From assembly GCF_000252165.1 (NCBI RefSeq), contig NZ_BAET01000018.1:1-54369 (forward strand): 54,369 nt of DNA, read 5' to 3'. The translations under genes were made by a program, and so were the position numbers. Below, piece by piece: positions 45,372 to 53,817 of this stretch (within the stretch, counting starts at the first letter, position 1; every line of letters begins with the position of its first letter). Source of the DNA: Glaciecola punicea ACAM 611 (GTDB taxonomy: Bacteria > Pseudomonadota > Gammaproteobacteria > Enterobacterales > Alteromonadaceae). The notes under the pieces were generated by a model. That model searched no databases. It was not told where the DNA came from and saw only the letters and a program-made list of their open reading frames with translations.

Positions 45372-45802
45372 TATTCCTCTCCCTTCTCATTAGTTGCGCC
45401 CGCTTCTGGAGCAGCTTCAGTTGATGCGGCTGGCTGAGCCGGTGCTTCGCTGCGAGCTGGTCTTTCTTTACGTTCGTCACGACGCTCTTCTTTCGCCATT
45501 GGTGACTGTTCAGAATCCGCACCTTTTGTGCGCATAACTAAGTTACGAAGAATGATGTCGTTGAAACGAAAAGCAGTTTCTAACTCTTCAACTGCTGCAG
45601 CCGTAGCCTCAACGTTGATAAGAACATAGTGTGCTTTGTGAAGCTTTTCAATTGGATATGCCAATTGACGGCGACCCCAGTCTTCTAAACGGTGGATAGT
45701 GCCGCCGTCAGTTTGTAGAATACCTTTGTATTTTTCGATCATACCAGGTACCTGTTCACTCTGATCTGGGTGAACCATAAATACTATTTCGTAATGACGC
45801 AT
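45371..45802 (-). CDS. rpsF: 30S ribosomal protein S6
   Basis: A 143-residue S6 with the start [22 protein letters not shown] and [13 protein letters not shown]. The C-terminal 45 residues are an acidic/basic disordered tail ([15 protein letters not shown] and then an Ala/Pro/Glu run). It is the promoter-proximal gene of the rpsF-rpsR-rplI operon. Confidence 0.97.
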   Translation of the reverse strand: MRHYEIVFMVHPDQSEQVPGMIEKYKGILQTDGGTIHRLEDWGRRQLAYPIEKLHKAHYVLINVEATAAAVEELETAFRFNDIILRNLVMRTKGADSEQSPMAKEERRDERKERPARSEAPAQPAASTEAAPEAGATNEKGEE

Positions 45803-45840
45803 TACTGCTCCCTACGGTTGTAGCCTCGGATAGTGCAGCT
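45803..45840 (-). promoter_or_regulatory. Candidate S6:S18 ribosomal leader
   Basis: On the minus strand, directly before the rpsF ATG, CAACCGTAGGGAGC (45807-45820) includes a CCG trinucleotide next to the GGGAGC ribosome-binding site. The E. coli rpsF leader, as I recall it, reads CCGUAAGGAGC at the same place, and there the S6:S18 dimer binds a CCG-containing structure to repress translation. CTAC/GTAG around AACC may form a small stem. The assignment is by analogy. Confidence 0.45.
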
Positions 45841-45889
45841 AGCTATCATAAAGACAAGGAGTTTGGTTGGTAGCTGCAAGGGCGCGTAT

Positions 45890-45916
45890 ATTATAGAAAT
45901 AGCGCAGCATTGACAA
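45890..45916 (-). promoter_or_regulatory. Likely sigma-70 promoter of the rpsF operon
   Basis: On the minus strand, TTGTCA (45911-45916) and a consensus TATAAT (45890-45895) are separated by 15 bp. The spacing is slightly short, but both boxes are near consensus. A G+C-rich discriminator (CGCGCC) follows the -10, as is typical of stringently controlled ribosomal promoters. Confidence 0.55.
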
Positions 45917-45954
45917 GTAAAACTTACCTTATAAAAATACTAGTAGAGGCTGCT

Positions 45955-46431
45955 TTAAACTTGTTTTTGCTTGGGCTTAACCCACAGCACTCCAACATCA
46001 GTTTGCGATACTTCTACAAGACTGCCTTTGGACACATCTACTTCACTTTGAAGTCGCCAATGTACACCTGAAAATTGATATAAAGGCTTATCATTAATAG
46101 CTGCTATTGCCACTATATCTTCAGGTAACACAAAGGTGTATCCGATAAGGTCACTGCTGGCACGTGTTTTATCCACCGTCTTCTGCATTCTCACCATTGG
46201 CTTCCAAAGCGACAGTGCAAAGATAAAGGTAAAAACTGCTATTGACGCAATACCGTATAAAAATGTATCGGGTATAATGCCTACCCACATCAGAATAGAG
46301 CTTACTATTGCGGCTAAGCCTGCAAAGAATAAAAAGAAGGTGCTAAACCCTAGCACTGCTACCTCGAAAATAAGCAATACCACACCAATAATAAAAATCG
46401 CTTGGATAAAATTGTTGGCAAACCACTCCAT
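45955..46431 (-). CDS. NfeD-like membrane protein
   Basis: A 158-residue NfeD-type short protein: three membrane helices in the first 80 residues (FIQAIFIIGVVLLIFEVAVLG onward), then a C-terminal OB-fold domain (YTFVLPEDIVAI, WRLQSEVDVSKGSLVEV, VGVLWVKP). It is 1 bp downstream of the SPFH gene, the usual partner. NfeD proteins are thought to scaffold SPFH assemblies in the membrane. Confidence 0.9.
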   Translation of the reverse strand: MEWFANNFIQAIFIIGVVLLIFEVAVLGFSTFFLFFAGLAAIVSSILMWVGIIPDTFLYGIASIAVFTFIFALSLWKPMVRMQKTVDKTRASSDLIGYTFVLPEDIVAIAAINDKPLYQFSGVHWRLQSEVDVSKGSLVEVSQTDVGVLWVKPKQKQV

Positions 46432-46432
46432 T

Positions 46433-47377
46433 TTACATTCCTTTATTTTTGCTTAAGGCATGAATAATACTTGTGGCCTGAGCAACCATAGCGGCCGCTT
46501 CGGTGCCGCCGTCGGGCAACAACACCACAGATGATTCTTTTGCAATAGCTTGCTTTGCTGCTATCGCTTTAGTGGCAAGATCTAATTGGATCGCTTTTTG
46601 TCCTGACTCCGTGTTAGCTTCTACCCCTATTTTATTAATCGCTTCTGCCTGTGCGTTAGCCACCGCTATAATTGCTTCAGCTTCACCCTGCGCGCGCAAT
46701 ATTTGCTCTGCTTTATCTCCTTCTGCGGCTAACACAACAGATGCTTTTTGGCCCTCTGCACGGTTAATAGCGGCCTGTCTGTCGCCTTCCGACTCAAGTA
46801 TTTGCGCACGCTTGACCCGCTCAGCTTTCATTTGCGCTTCCATTGCTTCCATAATTGACGGCGGTGGAATAATGTCTTTTATTTCGTAGCGCATCACTTG
46901 TATTCCCCAAGGCACAGCAGCAGCATTAATTGCACTTACGATATTGATATTTAAGATATCTCTTTCTTCAAATGTTTTATCAAGCTCCATTTTACCTAAC
47001 TCTGAACGCATAGTGGTTTGCGCTAACTGAGTAACAGCAAATATATAATCTTCAACACCATAAGTCGCTTTGTAGGGGTCAAGTACTCTGAAATACAAGA
47101 CACCGTCGACCATGAGCGATATATTGTCACGAGTAATCGCACTTTGTTCGGGTATATTAACTGCCTGCTCTTTTAAAGAGCGATTGGCCGACACTTTGTC
47201 GATAAACGGCAAAATAAAATTAAGACCAGCTTCTTTAGTTGACTGGAATTTACCAAAGCGTTCGATAATGAAAGCACGGTTTTGGGGGACAAACTTAATA
47301 CTGTTTTTCAAAAAAACCAGCACTAAAATGATAATGGCAACTTCAACCGTTAGAATATAATCAAACAGTAGCTCCAT
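46433..47377 (-). CDS. SPFH/band-7 family protein (QmcA/stomatin-like)
   Basis: A 314-residue protein with one N-terminal membrane helix (residues about 5-25) and the band-7 domain (VPQNRAFIIERFGKFQST, EAGLNFILPFIDKV). An Ala/Glu-rich coiled coil with ESEGDRQAAINRAEGQK and ILRAQGEAEAIIAVANAQA follows. It resembles QmcA and forms a two-gene operon with the NfeD-like protein. Such pairs make oligomeric membrane microdomains. Confidence 0.92.
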   Translation of the reverse strand: MELLFDYILTVEVAIIILVLVFLKNSIKFVPQNRAFIIERFGKFQSTKEAGLNFILPFIDKVSANRSLKEQAVNIPEQSAITRDNISLMVDGVLYFRVLDPYKATYGVEDYIFAVTQLAQTTMRSELGKMELDKTFEERDILNINIVSAINAAAVPWGIQVMRYEIKDIIPPPSIMEAMEAQMKAERVKRAQILESEGDRQAAINRAEGQKASVVLAAEGDKAEQILRAQGEAEAIIAVANAQAEAINKIGVEANTESGQKAIQLDLATKAIAAKQAIAKESSVVLLPDGGTEAAAMVAQATSIIHALSKNKGM

Positions 47378-47600
47378 AGGATACTTCCTTTTAAAAGAGT
47401 AGGTACAAATTGCTAAGTGAGGTATTACGGATAAGACCCCGGGGGCTTACGCTTAGACTACTGCATGAGTGACATTAGTACAACGAAATTAAGAATTAGC
47501 GAGAGAGTTTCGCTTTGCAAGAAGATTAAAGATTGGTACTAAAAATCAAAACAAATAAAAGTCGATTTACGCTTTTCTATTGCTTAGCTTTGTAAGGGTG

Positions 47601-48095
47601 TTACTTTCCCAATGGCCACATTAGTTCAGTTTTGTTTAAGCGATATTGTCTAATAAACTCTATATATTCGCCCTTGCCTAGCGCACTAGCAAGTGTTTTG
47701 ATGTGATTTTTAGCTTTCGCTGCTTTGGTTTGCCACAGGTCGAGCCTTATTTCAGCTTGTTCGGAGAAGTCGATAGAAGTAATACTATTGGCCCTTTCTT
47801 TTGCAACAAAAAAACTAATTGCCCAGCTCAATAATTTATTATGCACAGTGAGCAATTGTTTAGTTGAAACAGGTGATTCAAGTTCAACCTGACTCACTAT
47901 TTTAGCAAAATCGTATTCACTTATACCCAAGGTGCTGTCTATAATAGCTTGATTGGCCGCAGAGCAATGTTTAAGTAACTGCAGGTGGGCTTGTTCTATA
48001 CTGTCTTTGTCTAACTCGTCGTTGAGTAAGCTTACTTCTTCAAGCTCTTGCTTAATGATATCGAAGGCGATTAATTGACGGACGAGAGTGGACAT
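47601..48095 (-). CDS. Protein of unknown function, helical
   Basis: A 164-residue soluble protein, mostly alpha-helical by composition. It begins MSTLVRQLIAFDIIKQELEE and contains SWAISFFVAKERANSI and KAKNHIKTLASALGKGEY. No signal peptide, membrane helix or catalytic motif is visible. It lies downstream of tpm on the same strand. I do not recognise a family. Confidence 0.6.
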   Translation of the reverse strand: MSTLVRQLIAFDIIKQELEEVSLLNDELDKDSIEQAHLQLLKHCSAANQAIIDSTLGISEYDFAKIVSQVELESPVSTKQLLTVHNKLLSWAISFFVAKERANSITSIDFSEQAEIRLDLWQTKAAKAKNHIKTLASALGKGEYIEFIRQYRLNKTELMWPLGK

Positions 48096-48184
48096 ATTTA
48101 ACTTTGATTGAATAAACAGTCAAACATAATAGACCTTGTTGACTAGAAACGAAATAGACAGTTGGAATAAAGTTGAATTGTTTT

Positions 48185-48856
48185 TTAATTTTTATGAGAA
48201 CACAGTAAATAAACACTTTCAAAAACCTCTGACTTTTCTCTAAATCCGCCTTCAACACGACCCGTATATAACTCTTGTATGTGCATAGTATGCCGATAGT
48301 GTGAATTTATTTCTTCGTGGCTAACACTGTGAGGAGGTCCTTGTATTAAGCCATCTTTATACTGATAACATACTAACAACTGTTTGGCGCTTTGCGTCAG
48401 ATTTAAGAGGTGGGCGCAATACTGTCTTCTCATTTGAGCAGGCAAGGCAACTAAGGCGCCGCGGTCATACACTGCATCTATATCGCCTAACACCTTAGCG
48501 TGAAAGGCAAAGAAATCACCTTGATAAATGTCGAGCGTAAGTCCATTTGAGAACGTGTTGTGAAAATACTGTAAACCAGTGTCTTTATTAAGGTTTGATG
48601 ATGGTTTCGCAGCTAAATTGAGATCGCCAAACAGTTGTAACACCGCAGATTCGTTCAGTTCTATGCCCACCACGCTATAGCCCTTAGATAAAAGCCAAGC
48701 AATATCGCGGGTTTTGCCACATAAAGGCACAAACACGCGCGCACCATCTGCTAGTGTTAGTGCATCAATATGTGCTTTAAGTAAATGATTTCCGTCGGCC
48801 TCATGAAAGCCTATTTCATTTTGTTGCCATCTTCGGTGCCAGAAGTCTGCTTGCAT
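48185..48856 (-). CDS. tpm: Thiopurine S-methyltransferase
   Basis: A 223-residue SAM-dependent methyltransferase. The family start FWHRRWQQNEIGFHE is followed by VFVPLCGKTRDIAWLLSKGYSVVGIELNE, the SAM site, and DAVYDRGALVALPAQMRRQY. The bacterial enzyme also methylates tellurite and selenite. Full length. It is transcribed toward the unknown helical protein, with an 89-bp gap. Confidence 0.93.
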   Translation of the reverse strand: MQADFWHRRWQQNEIGFHEADGNHLLKAHIDALTLADGARVFVPLCGKTRDIAWLLSKGYSVVGIELNESAVLQLFGDLNLAAKPSSNLNKDTGLQYFHNTFSNGLTLDIYQGDFFAFHAKVLGDIDAVYDRGALVALPAQMRRQYCAHLLNLTQSAKQLLVCYQYKDGLIQGPPHSVSHEEINSHYRHTMHIQELYTGRVEGGFREKSEVFESVYLLCSHKN

Positions 48857-48967
48857 TTTTTTGTCCCTGTTTGTTCATTAATTTTCTTTAGTAAAATAGG
48901 CTCTTGCGTTTATAAAAATCTCGAACCCTAGCAATGTTAGCATGAAGAACTAGCTAGACCGAATCGC

Positions 48968-49627
48968 TTAGCTAAGGTAGTGCTCAGGGACTATTAATCC
49001 ACAGCCTTTCAGAATCAATTTAATCACCGTGTTTGTTGCATGTGTAAATTCTTGCTGTGACATGTGTGCCCCGTGCACATTTTCTATTTGATATGAAAAG
49101 TCAGCATAATATTGAGTACTTGCCCATATGTGATGCAATAAGTATTCAGGGTTAATATTGTCCATTTTACCCGCGGTCATCCAATCTTCTATAAGCGTAA
49201 TGCGGTCTTGCACCCACAGCTTATGAGTGTGCTTAAAAGAGGTATCTAAATTTGGCCCACCGTTTATTATTTCAATCGCGAATACCTTTGAAGACAAGGG
49301 CATTGTGCGCGAGTTTTCCATTTTTTCAGCAATGTAATTAGCCAAAGCTTGGGCAGGGCAGTCGTTTACGGTAACCCTGTCAAAGCTCGAATCCCATATA
49401 CTTAAAATAGAGCTCATTACCTCACTGTAAAGCAACTTTTTAGATCTAAAGTAATACAGCACATTAGTTTTTGATAAGTTTGCGCTATCTGCAATTTTTT
49501 GTATCGATGCGCCGCTATAGCCATGCTCCGCAAAAGCCTTTAATGCCGCAGAAATGATAAGCGTTCGCCGTTTAAGCCCTATCGATGTGGTGGGGTTTGA
49601 CTTCTTTTTTGTTGTAATAGGAAACAC
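48968..49627 (-). CDS. rutR: TetR-family regulator, RutR-like
   Basis: A 219-residue repressor. The helix-turn-helix (residues about 20-65) includes EHGYSGASIQKIADSANLSKTNVLYYFRSK, and the C-terminal domain has LHHIWASTQYYADFSYQIE, which closely follows RutR (MIWASTQHYADFAVQVE). RutR in E. coli senses uracil or thymine and controls pyrimidine and purine-catabolism genes. Here it is divergent from xdhABC, and a RutR-type operator lies between, so it very likely represses the operon. The ligand (uracil, xanthine or another) is not known. Confidence 0.88.
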   Translation of the reverse strand: MFPITTKKKSNPTTSIGLKRRTLIISAALKAFAEHGYSGASIQKIADSANLSKTNVLYYFRSKKLLYSEVMSSILSIWDSSFDRVTVNDCPAQALANYIAEKMENSRTMPLSSKVFAIEIINGGPNLDTSFKHTHKLWVQDRITLIEDWMTAGKMDNINPEYLLHHIWASTQYYADFSYQIENVHGAHMSQQEFTHATNTVIKLILKGCGLIVPEHYLS

Positions 49628-49729
49628 TCCAAAACGTTTTAGCGATAGCTCGGCCCATAAGTGACTTATTGTTTACCCGAGAAGTGAGCACTACCCACGT
49701 CTTTTTAAATAGACTGCGATGCTATGGAG

Positions 49730-49783
49730 ATTATAGAAAACTGACCAAACGGTCTACTTTTTATAAGATAATAGCGCTATACT
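49730..49783. promoter_or_regulatory. RutR-like operator and divergent promoters
   Basis: CTGACCAAACGGTCTA (49741-49756) matches the E. coli RutR consensus TTGACCANNTGGTCAA at most specified positions. TATACT (49778-49783) is a -10 for xdhA, and the operator overlaps its -35 region. On the minus strand, TATAAT (49730-49735) is a -10 for rutR, with the operator inside the spacer. One site could therefore repress both directions. Box spacing for the -35 elements is imperfect. Confidence 0.65.
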
Positions 49784-49817
49784 AAAATTTGAGAATTCCT
49801 TGAGGCTCCTAAAGACA

Positions 49818-51482
49818 ATGATACAGTTTCTCTTAAATGACCAAAAAGTAAGCATCGAAAATGAACGAGCAGATCTCACTTTACTTAACTATTTAAGAGA
49901 GAATCGCCGCCTAACAGGCACTAAAGAAGGTTGTGCTTCAGGTGACTGCGGGGCTTGTACCGTTGTCATTGCACAACCTACTTTAGTGCCTTTTGATGCC
50001 GCTGAAGCTCAAGGCATTGCCTGTTTGCAAGAAGCTGTTGGTTTCCAAAAAGCCTCTGGTTTGCAAGAAACGAATGTGGCTCGAACAACTGAATCCCAAA
50101 TAGCTGAAGTCTCAGCAGACAAATCCGCAGCCTTGTCTTATAAGGCAATTAACAGCTGCGTTACTTTTTTATCTGCGCTTCATGGAAAGCAAGTAATTAC
50201 CGTTGAACATTTAAGACAAAACAACACCTTGCATCCAGTACAGCAGGCAATGGTAACGGCAAATGCAACGCAGTGCGGCTTTTGTACACCCGGGTTTGTT
50301 ATGTCGATATTCGCTTTGTATCAGCAACAAGAAGCCGTAAATAGAGCAGGCGTGATCACCGCACTGTCGGGGAATTTATGCCGCTGTACTGGCTACAAGC
50401 CTATTATCGAAGCCACACTTGCGGTATGTCGGGAACAAAAACCTAGCCAAGATACAGCGCAGAGTAAGCGTATAATAGCGCAGCTAAACGAGATTCGAGA
50501 TAACGACGCAGGCTTTACTAGCGCCACAATGAACATGAGCAAAAATGGTCAACACATTAATAAAGAAAACGACCAGCAAAATAATAATAGCGACGCGCCC
50601 GCTAGCGACAATTTATACCTACCCAAAACACGTCAGCAGTTAGCCGCATGCATCCAGCATTTTCCAAAGGCGATGCTGGTAGCCGGCAGTACCGATTTAG
50701 CACTGCTGCATACCCAAGAATTACAGCCCTTAGAAAAATTAATCAGCCTGTCCTACATGAGCACTCTACAAGAGATTTCAGTCAACAATAATACACTGAG
50801 TATAGGCGCCGCCTGTACGCTTAGCGATATGGAACCTGCTCTTTTAAAACACTTTCCTAGCCTTCATGAAATTATTGAGCGCTTCGCTAGTATCCCCATC
50901 AGAAATCAAGCAACACTGGGGGGCAACATCGCCGGTGCTTCTCCAATAGGCGATATGGCTCCAGTGCTTATATCTTTGCATGCTTCGGTGGTGGTAGACA
51001 ATGGCATTAACACCCGCACGCTTCCTCTAAGAGGTTTTTTTACCGGTTACCGCACTACTCAACTGGCCAAAAATGAATGGATCCACAGCATTAATATTCC
51101 TTTATTGTCGGCTAACCAGCACCTAGTGGCCTATAAGATATCCAAACGCTTTGAAGACGATATTTCAGCTGTATGCATGGCCTTAAATCTTACGGTAGAA
51201 AACGGTAAAGTAACGCAACTAAGCACAGGGTTTGGTGGCGTAGCAGCCACACCGGCATTTTGTGAAAAGCTAGAAACAAGCTTAGTGGGTACAAGCTGGC
51301 ATCATAAAAGCTGCGTAGACATAGGCCAAAACATATTAGCCAGCGCCTTTACGCCCTTAAGCGACGTACGCGCCAGCGCGCAGTATCGCAATAAGATGAT
51401 GGTGAACTTGTGGCATCGCTTCTGGCTTGAAACCAATGCCCAAGACAATGTAATAGCAACACGGGTTATTCAACATGCGTAA
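49818..51482 (+). CDS. xdhA: Xanthine dehydrogenase small subunit ([2Fe-2S] + FAD)
   Basis: A 554-residue subunit. The first cluster has Cys39, Cys44 and Cys47 (GCASGDCGACTVV) and Cys114 (KAINSC); the second has Cys153, Cys156, Cys188 and Cys190 (QCGFCTPG, NLCRCTGYKP). The FAD domain begins at about residue 270 with LVAGSTDLALL and includes LGGNIAGASPIGDMAP. It passes electrons from the molybdenum subunit to NAD. The ATG at 49818 is preferred over a TTG at 49800 because of family fit and a GAGG box at 49802-49805. Two oddities are an extra segment (residues about 53-107) within the first cluster domain and an Asn/Gln-rich linker. Confidence 0.92.
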   Translation: MIQFLLNDQKVSIENERADLTLLNYLRENRRLTGTKEGCASGDCGACTVVIAQPTLVPFDAAEAQGIACLQEAVGFQKASGLQETNVARTTESQIAEVSADKSAALSYKAINSCVTFLSALHGKQVITVEHLRQNNTLHPVQQAMVTANATQCGFCTPGFVMSIFALYQQQEAVNRAGVITALSGNLCRCTGYKPIIEATLAVCREQKPSQDTAQSKRIIAQLNEIRDNDAGFTSATMNMSKNGQHINKENDQQNNNSDAPASDNLYLPKTRQQLAACIQHFPKAMLVAGSTDLALLHTQELQPLEKLISLSYMSTLQEISVNNNTLSIGAACTLSDMEPALLKHFPSLHEIIERFASIPIRNQATLGGNIAGASPIGDMAPVLISLHASVVVDNGINTRTLPLRGFFTGYRTTQLAKNEWIHSINIPLLSANQHLVAYKISKRFEDDISAVCMALNLTVENGKVTQLSTGFGGVAATPAFCEKLETSLVGTSWHHKSCVDIGQNILASAFTPLSDVRASAQYRNKMMVNLWHRFWLETNAQDNVIATRVIQHA

Positions 51483-53817
51483 ATTAAAAGAAAAAATCCA
51501 TCCAGATACCGCTGATAAGCCTACAGCAAAGATCGCTAATTTGCGTTCCAGTCCGCATGAAAGTGCGGTGCGCCAAGTCAGCGGAAGCGCGCGATACGTT
51601 GACGATATCCCCGAGCCCGCCAATCTAAAACACGCAGCGGTTGGCATCAGCGCCGTTGCCAGCGGCATTATCAAACACATAAACCTGGATGCAGTGTGGG
51701 CCAGCCCCGGCGTTATAGACGTCATTACGTCAAAAGACGTACCCGGCCATATCGACATAGGCCCAGTATTCAAAGGCGACCCGGTGTTAGCCGACGGCGA
51801 AATTAAGTTTCATGGGCAACCCATTTTTGCGGTATTAGGGCATAACGTAGAAGTAGCTAAGATAGCCGCTACGCTAGCTATTATCGAGATTGAAGAAACG
51901 CCTGCTATTTTAAGCGTGGCAGTTGCTAAAGCCGCGCAGTCTTTTGTGCGCCCTTCTCAGAAAATGTCGCAGGGAGATGCAGCCCAAGGCCTTAAAAACG
52001 CGCAACATACTGCAAAAGGCACATTAAGCATTGGCGGCCAAGAACACTTATATATAGAAGGTCAGGTGTCTATGGCAATACCTGAAGAAGAAGACCGCAT
52101 GTTTATTTACTCTTCCAGCCAGCATCCTAGTGAAGTACAAAAACTGGTGGCAGAAGTACTCAACATCAAACTCAATAAAGTCGTTGTGGATATGCGCCGG
52201 ATGGGCGGAGGCTTTGGCGGAAAAGAAACCCAAGCAGCTCAATGGGCCTGCATAGCCGCGCTTTTTGCTGCCCGCAAAGACTGCGCAGTAAAGCTTCGCC
52301 TTCCCCGCCGCCAAGACATGATAGTGACCGGTAAGCGCCATCCCTTTGAAAACAGTTTTGAAGTTGGTTTTGACGATAGCGGAAAAATTAGCGCCGCTAA
52401 AATAGAAGTTAATGGGAACTGCGGCCATTCGCCCGATTTGTCAGACGCCATAGTAGACAGAGCGATGTTTCACGTTGATAACACCTATTTTTTAGAGCAT
52501 TGCCACATTGACGGGCATCGCCTAAAAACACATCAAGTGTCGCATACCGCTTACCGGGGTTTTGGCGGCCCCCAAGGCATGATAATGGCCGAAGCCATGA
52601 TTGATAAAGTAGCAAGGGCCATCGGCAAAGATCCACTGAGCGTGCGCAAGCTTAATTTATACGGTGAACATAACGGACTAACAACCCCCTACGGCATGCA
52701 GATAGAGCATGACTTCAGCGCCGCTATTATCGAAACCTTAGAAAAGTCGAGCGATTATTGGTCTCGCAGGGCTGCTATAACTACCTTTAACAAAAATAGC
52801 CCTATCATCAAAAAAGGCCTAGCGCTAACGCCCGTAAAATTTGGCATCTCTTTTACCGCAAAACATTTGAATCAGGCGGGCGCACTGGTTCATGTATACA
52901 CCGACGGCAGTATACAGGCGAATCATGGCGGCACAGAAATGGGCCAAGGTTTACACACTAAAGTGGGCCAAATCGTGGCTAATGAATTTGGCGTTAGCCT
53001 AAATGAGGTTGAAATTACCTCAACGCGCACTGACAAAGTGCCTAACACCTCGCCAACTGCCGCATCAAGCGGCACAGATCTAAACGGTAAAGCAGTGCAA
53101 AATGCGTGTATTATTATTAAACAGCGCTTGGCTGAATTTTATGCACAATTAGTGGGTTTACGGGATCAACAAGTCACATTTTCTAACAGTGCGGTGCACT
53201 GCGGCGAACATCAGCTTAGCTGGGAAAGCCTAATTCATCAGGCCTATTATGCGCGCGTGTCTTTATCCGCCAGCGGGTTTTATAAAACACCCAAACTAGA
53301 CTACAACCGCGAAACAGGCAAAGGTCGCCCTTTCTTCTATTTCGCCTATGGCGCAGCAGCAACCGAGGTAAGCGTAGACACGCTTACCGGAGAGCACAAA
53401 GTGGACCGCGTAGACATATTGCACGACGTTGGTAAAAGCCTAAACCGAGGCATCGATATTGGACAAATTGAAGGCGCGTTTATTCAAGGCATGGGCTGGT
53501 TAACCACCGAAGATTTAGTCTGGGATGAAGCAGGAAGGCTCATAAGCAATAACTTAGCCACCTATAAAATTCCTGCAATTGGTGATACGCCGGCCATTTT
53601 CAACGTTAATTTGTTTGACAGACCAAATGAAGAAGACAGTATTTACCACTCAAAAGCGGTGGGTGAGCCTCCGTTTATGCTGGCTATTTCAGTGTGGTGC
53701 GCAATGAAAGACGCACTGTCGAGCTTAACAAACTATACGCTTGACCCGCAGCTTGAAACGCCGGCAACCCCAGAGCGCGTAATGAATGCTATTGCTAGCC
53801 TTGAGGCACAGCAGTGA
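51475..53817 (+). CDS. xdhB: Xanthine dehydrogenase molybdopterin-binding subunit
   Basis: A 780-residue molybdenum subunit that hydroxylates hypoxanthine and xanthine to urate. Typical blocks are VGKSARYVDDIP-like GSARYVDDIPEPANL, RMGGGFGGKETQA, AYRGFGGPQGM, GTEMGQGLHTKVGQIV and the catalytic-glutamate block SKAVGEPPFML. It overlaps xdhA by 8 bp and xdhC by 3 bp, so the three are coupled. Confidence 0.95.
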   Translation: MRKLKEKIHPDTADKPTAKIANLRSSPHESAVRQVSGSARYVDDIPEPANLKHAAVGISAVASGIIKHINLDAVWASPGVIDVITSKDVPGHIDIGPVFKGDPVLADGEIKFHGQPIFAVLGHNVEVAKIAATLAIIEIEETPAILSVAVAKAAQSFVRPSQKMSQGDAAQGLKNAQHTAKGTLSIGGQEHLYIEGQVSMAIPEEEDRMFIYSSSQHPSEVQKLVAEVLNIKLNKVVVDMRRMGGGFGGKETQAAQWACIAALFAARKDCAVKLRLPRRQDMIVTGKRHPFENSFEVGFDDSGKISAAKIEVNGNCGHSPDLSDAIVDRAMFHVDNTYFLEHCHIDGHRLKTHQVSHTAYRGFGGPQGMIMAEAMIDKVARAIGKDPLSVRKLNLYGEHNGLTTPYGMQIEHDFSAAIIETLEKSSDYWSRRAAITTFNKNSPIIKKGLALTPVKFGISFTAKHLNQAGALVHVYTDGSIQANHGGTEMGQGLHTKVGQIVANEFGVSLNEVEITSTRTDKVPNTSPTAASSGTDLNGKAVQNACIIIKQRLAEFYAQLVGLRDQQVTFSNSAVHCGEHQLSWESLIHQAYYARVSLSASGFYKTPKLDYNRETGKGRPFFYFAYGAAATEVSVDTLTGEHKVDRVDILHDVGKSLNRGIDIGQIEGAFIQGMGWLTTEDLVWDEAGRLISNNLATYKIPAIGDTPAIFNVNLFDRPNEEDSIYHSKAVGEPPFMLAISVWCAMKDALSSLTNYTLDPQLETPATPERVMNAIASLEAQQ

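Noticed and set aside
45910-45935. Plus-strand TTGACA and TATAAA boxes upstream of rpsF
   Set aside because: The spacer is only 14 bp and there is no plus-strand gene to read, whereas the minus-strand boxes nearby fit rpsF.
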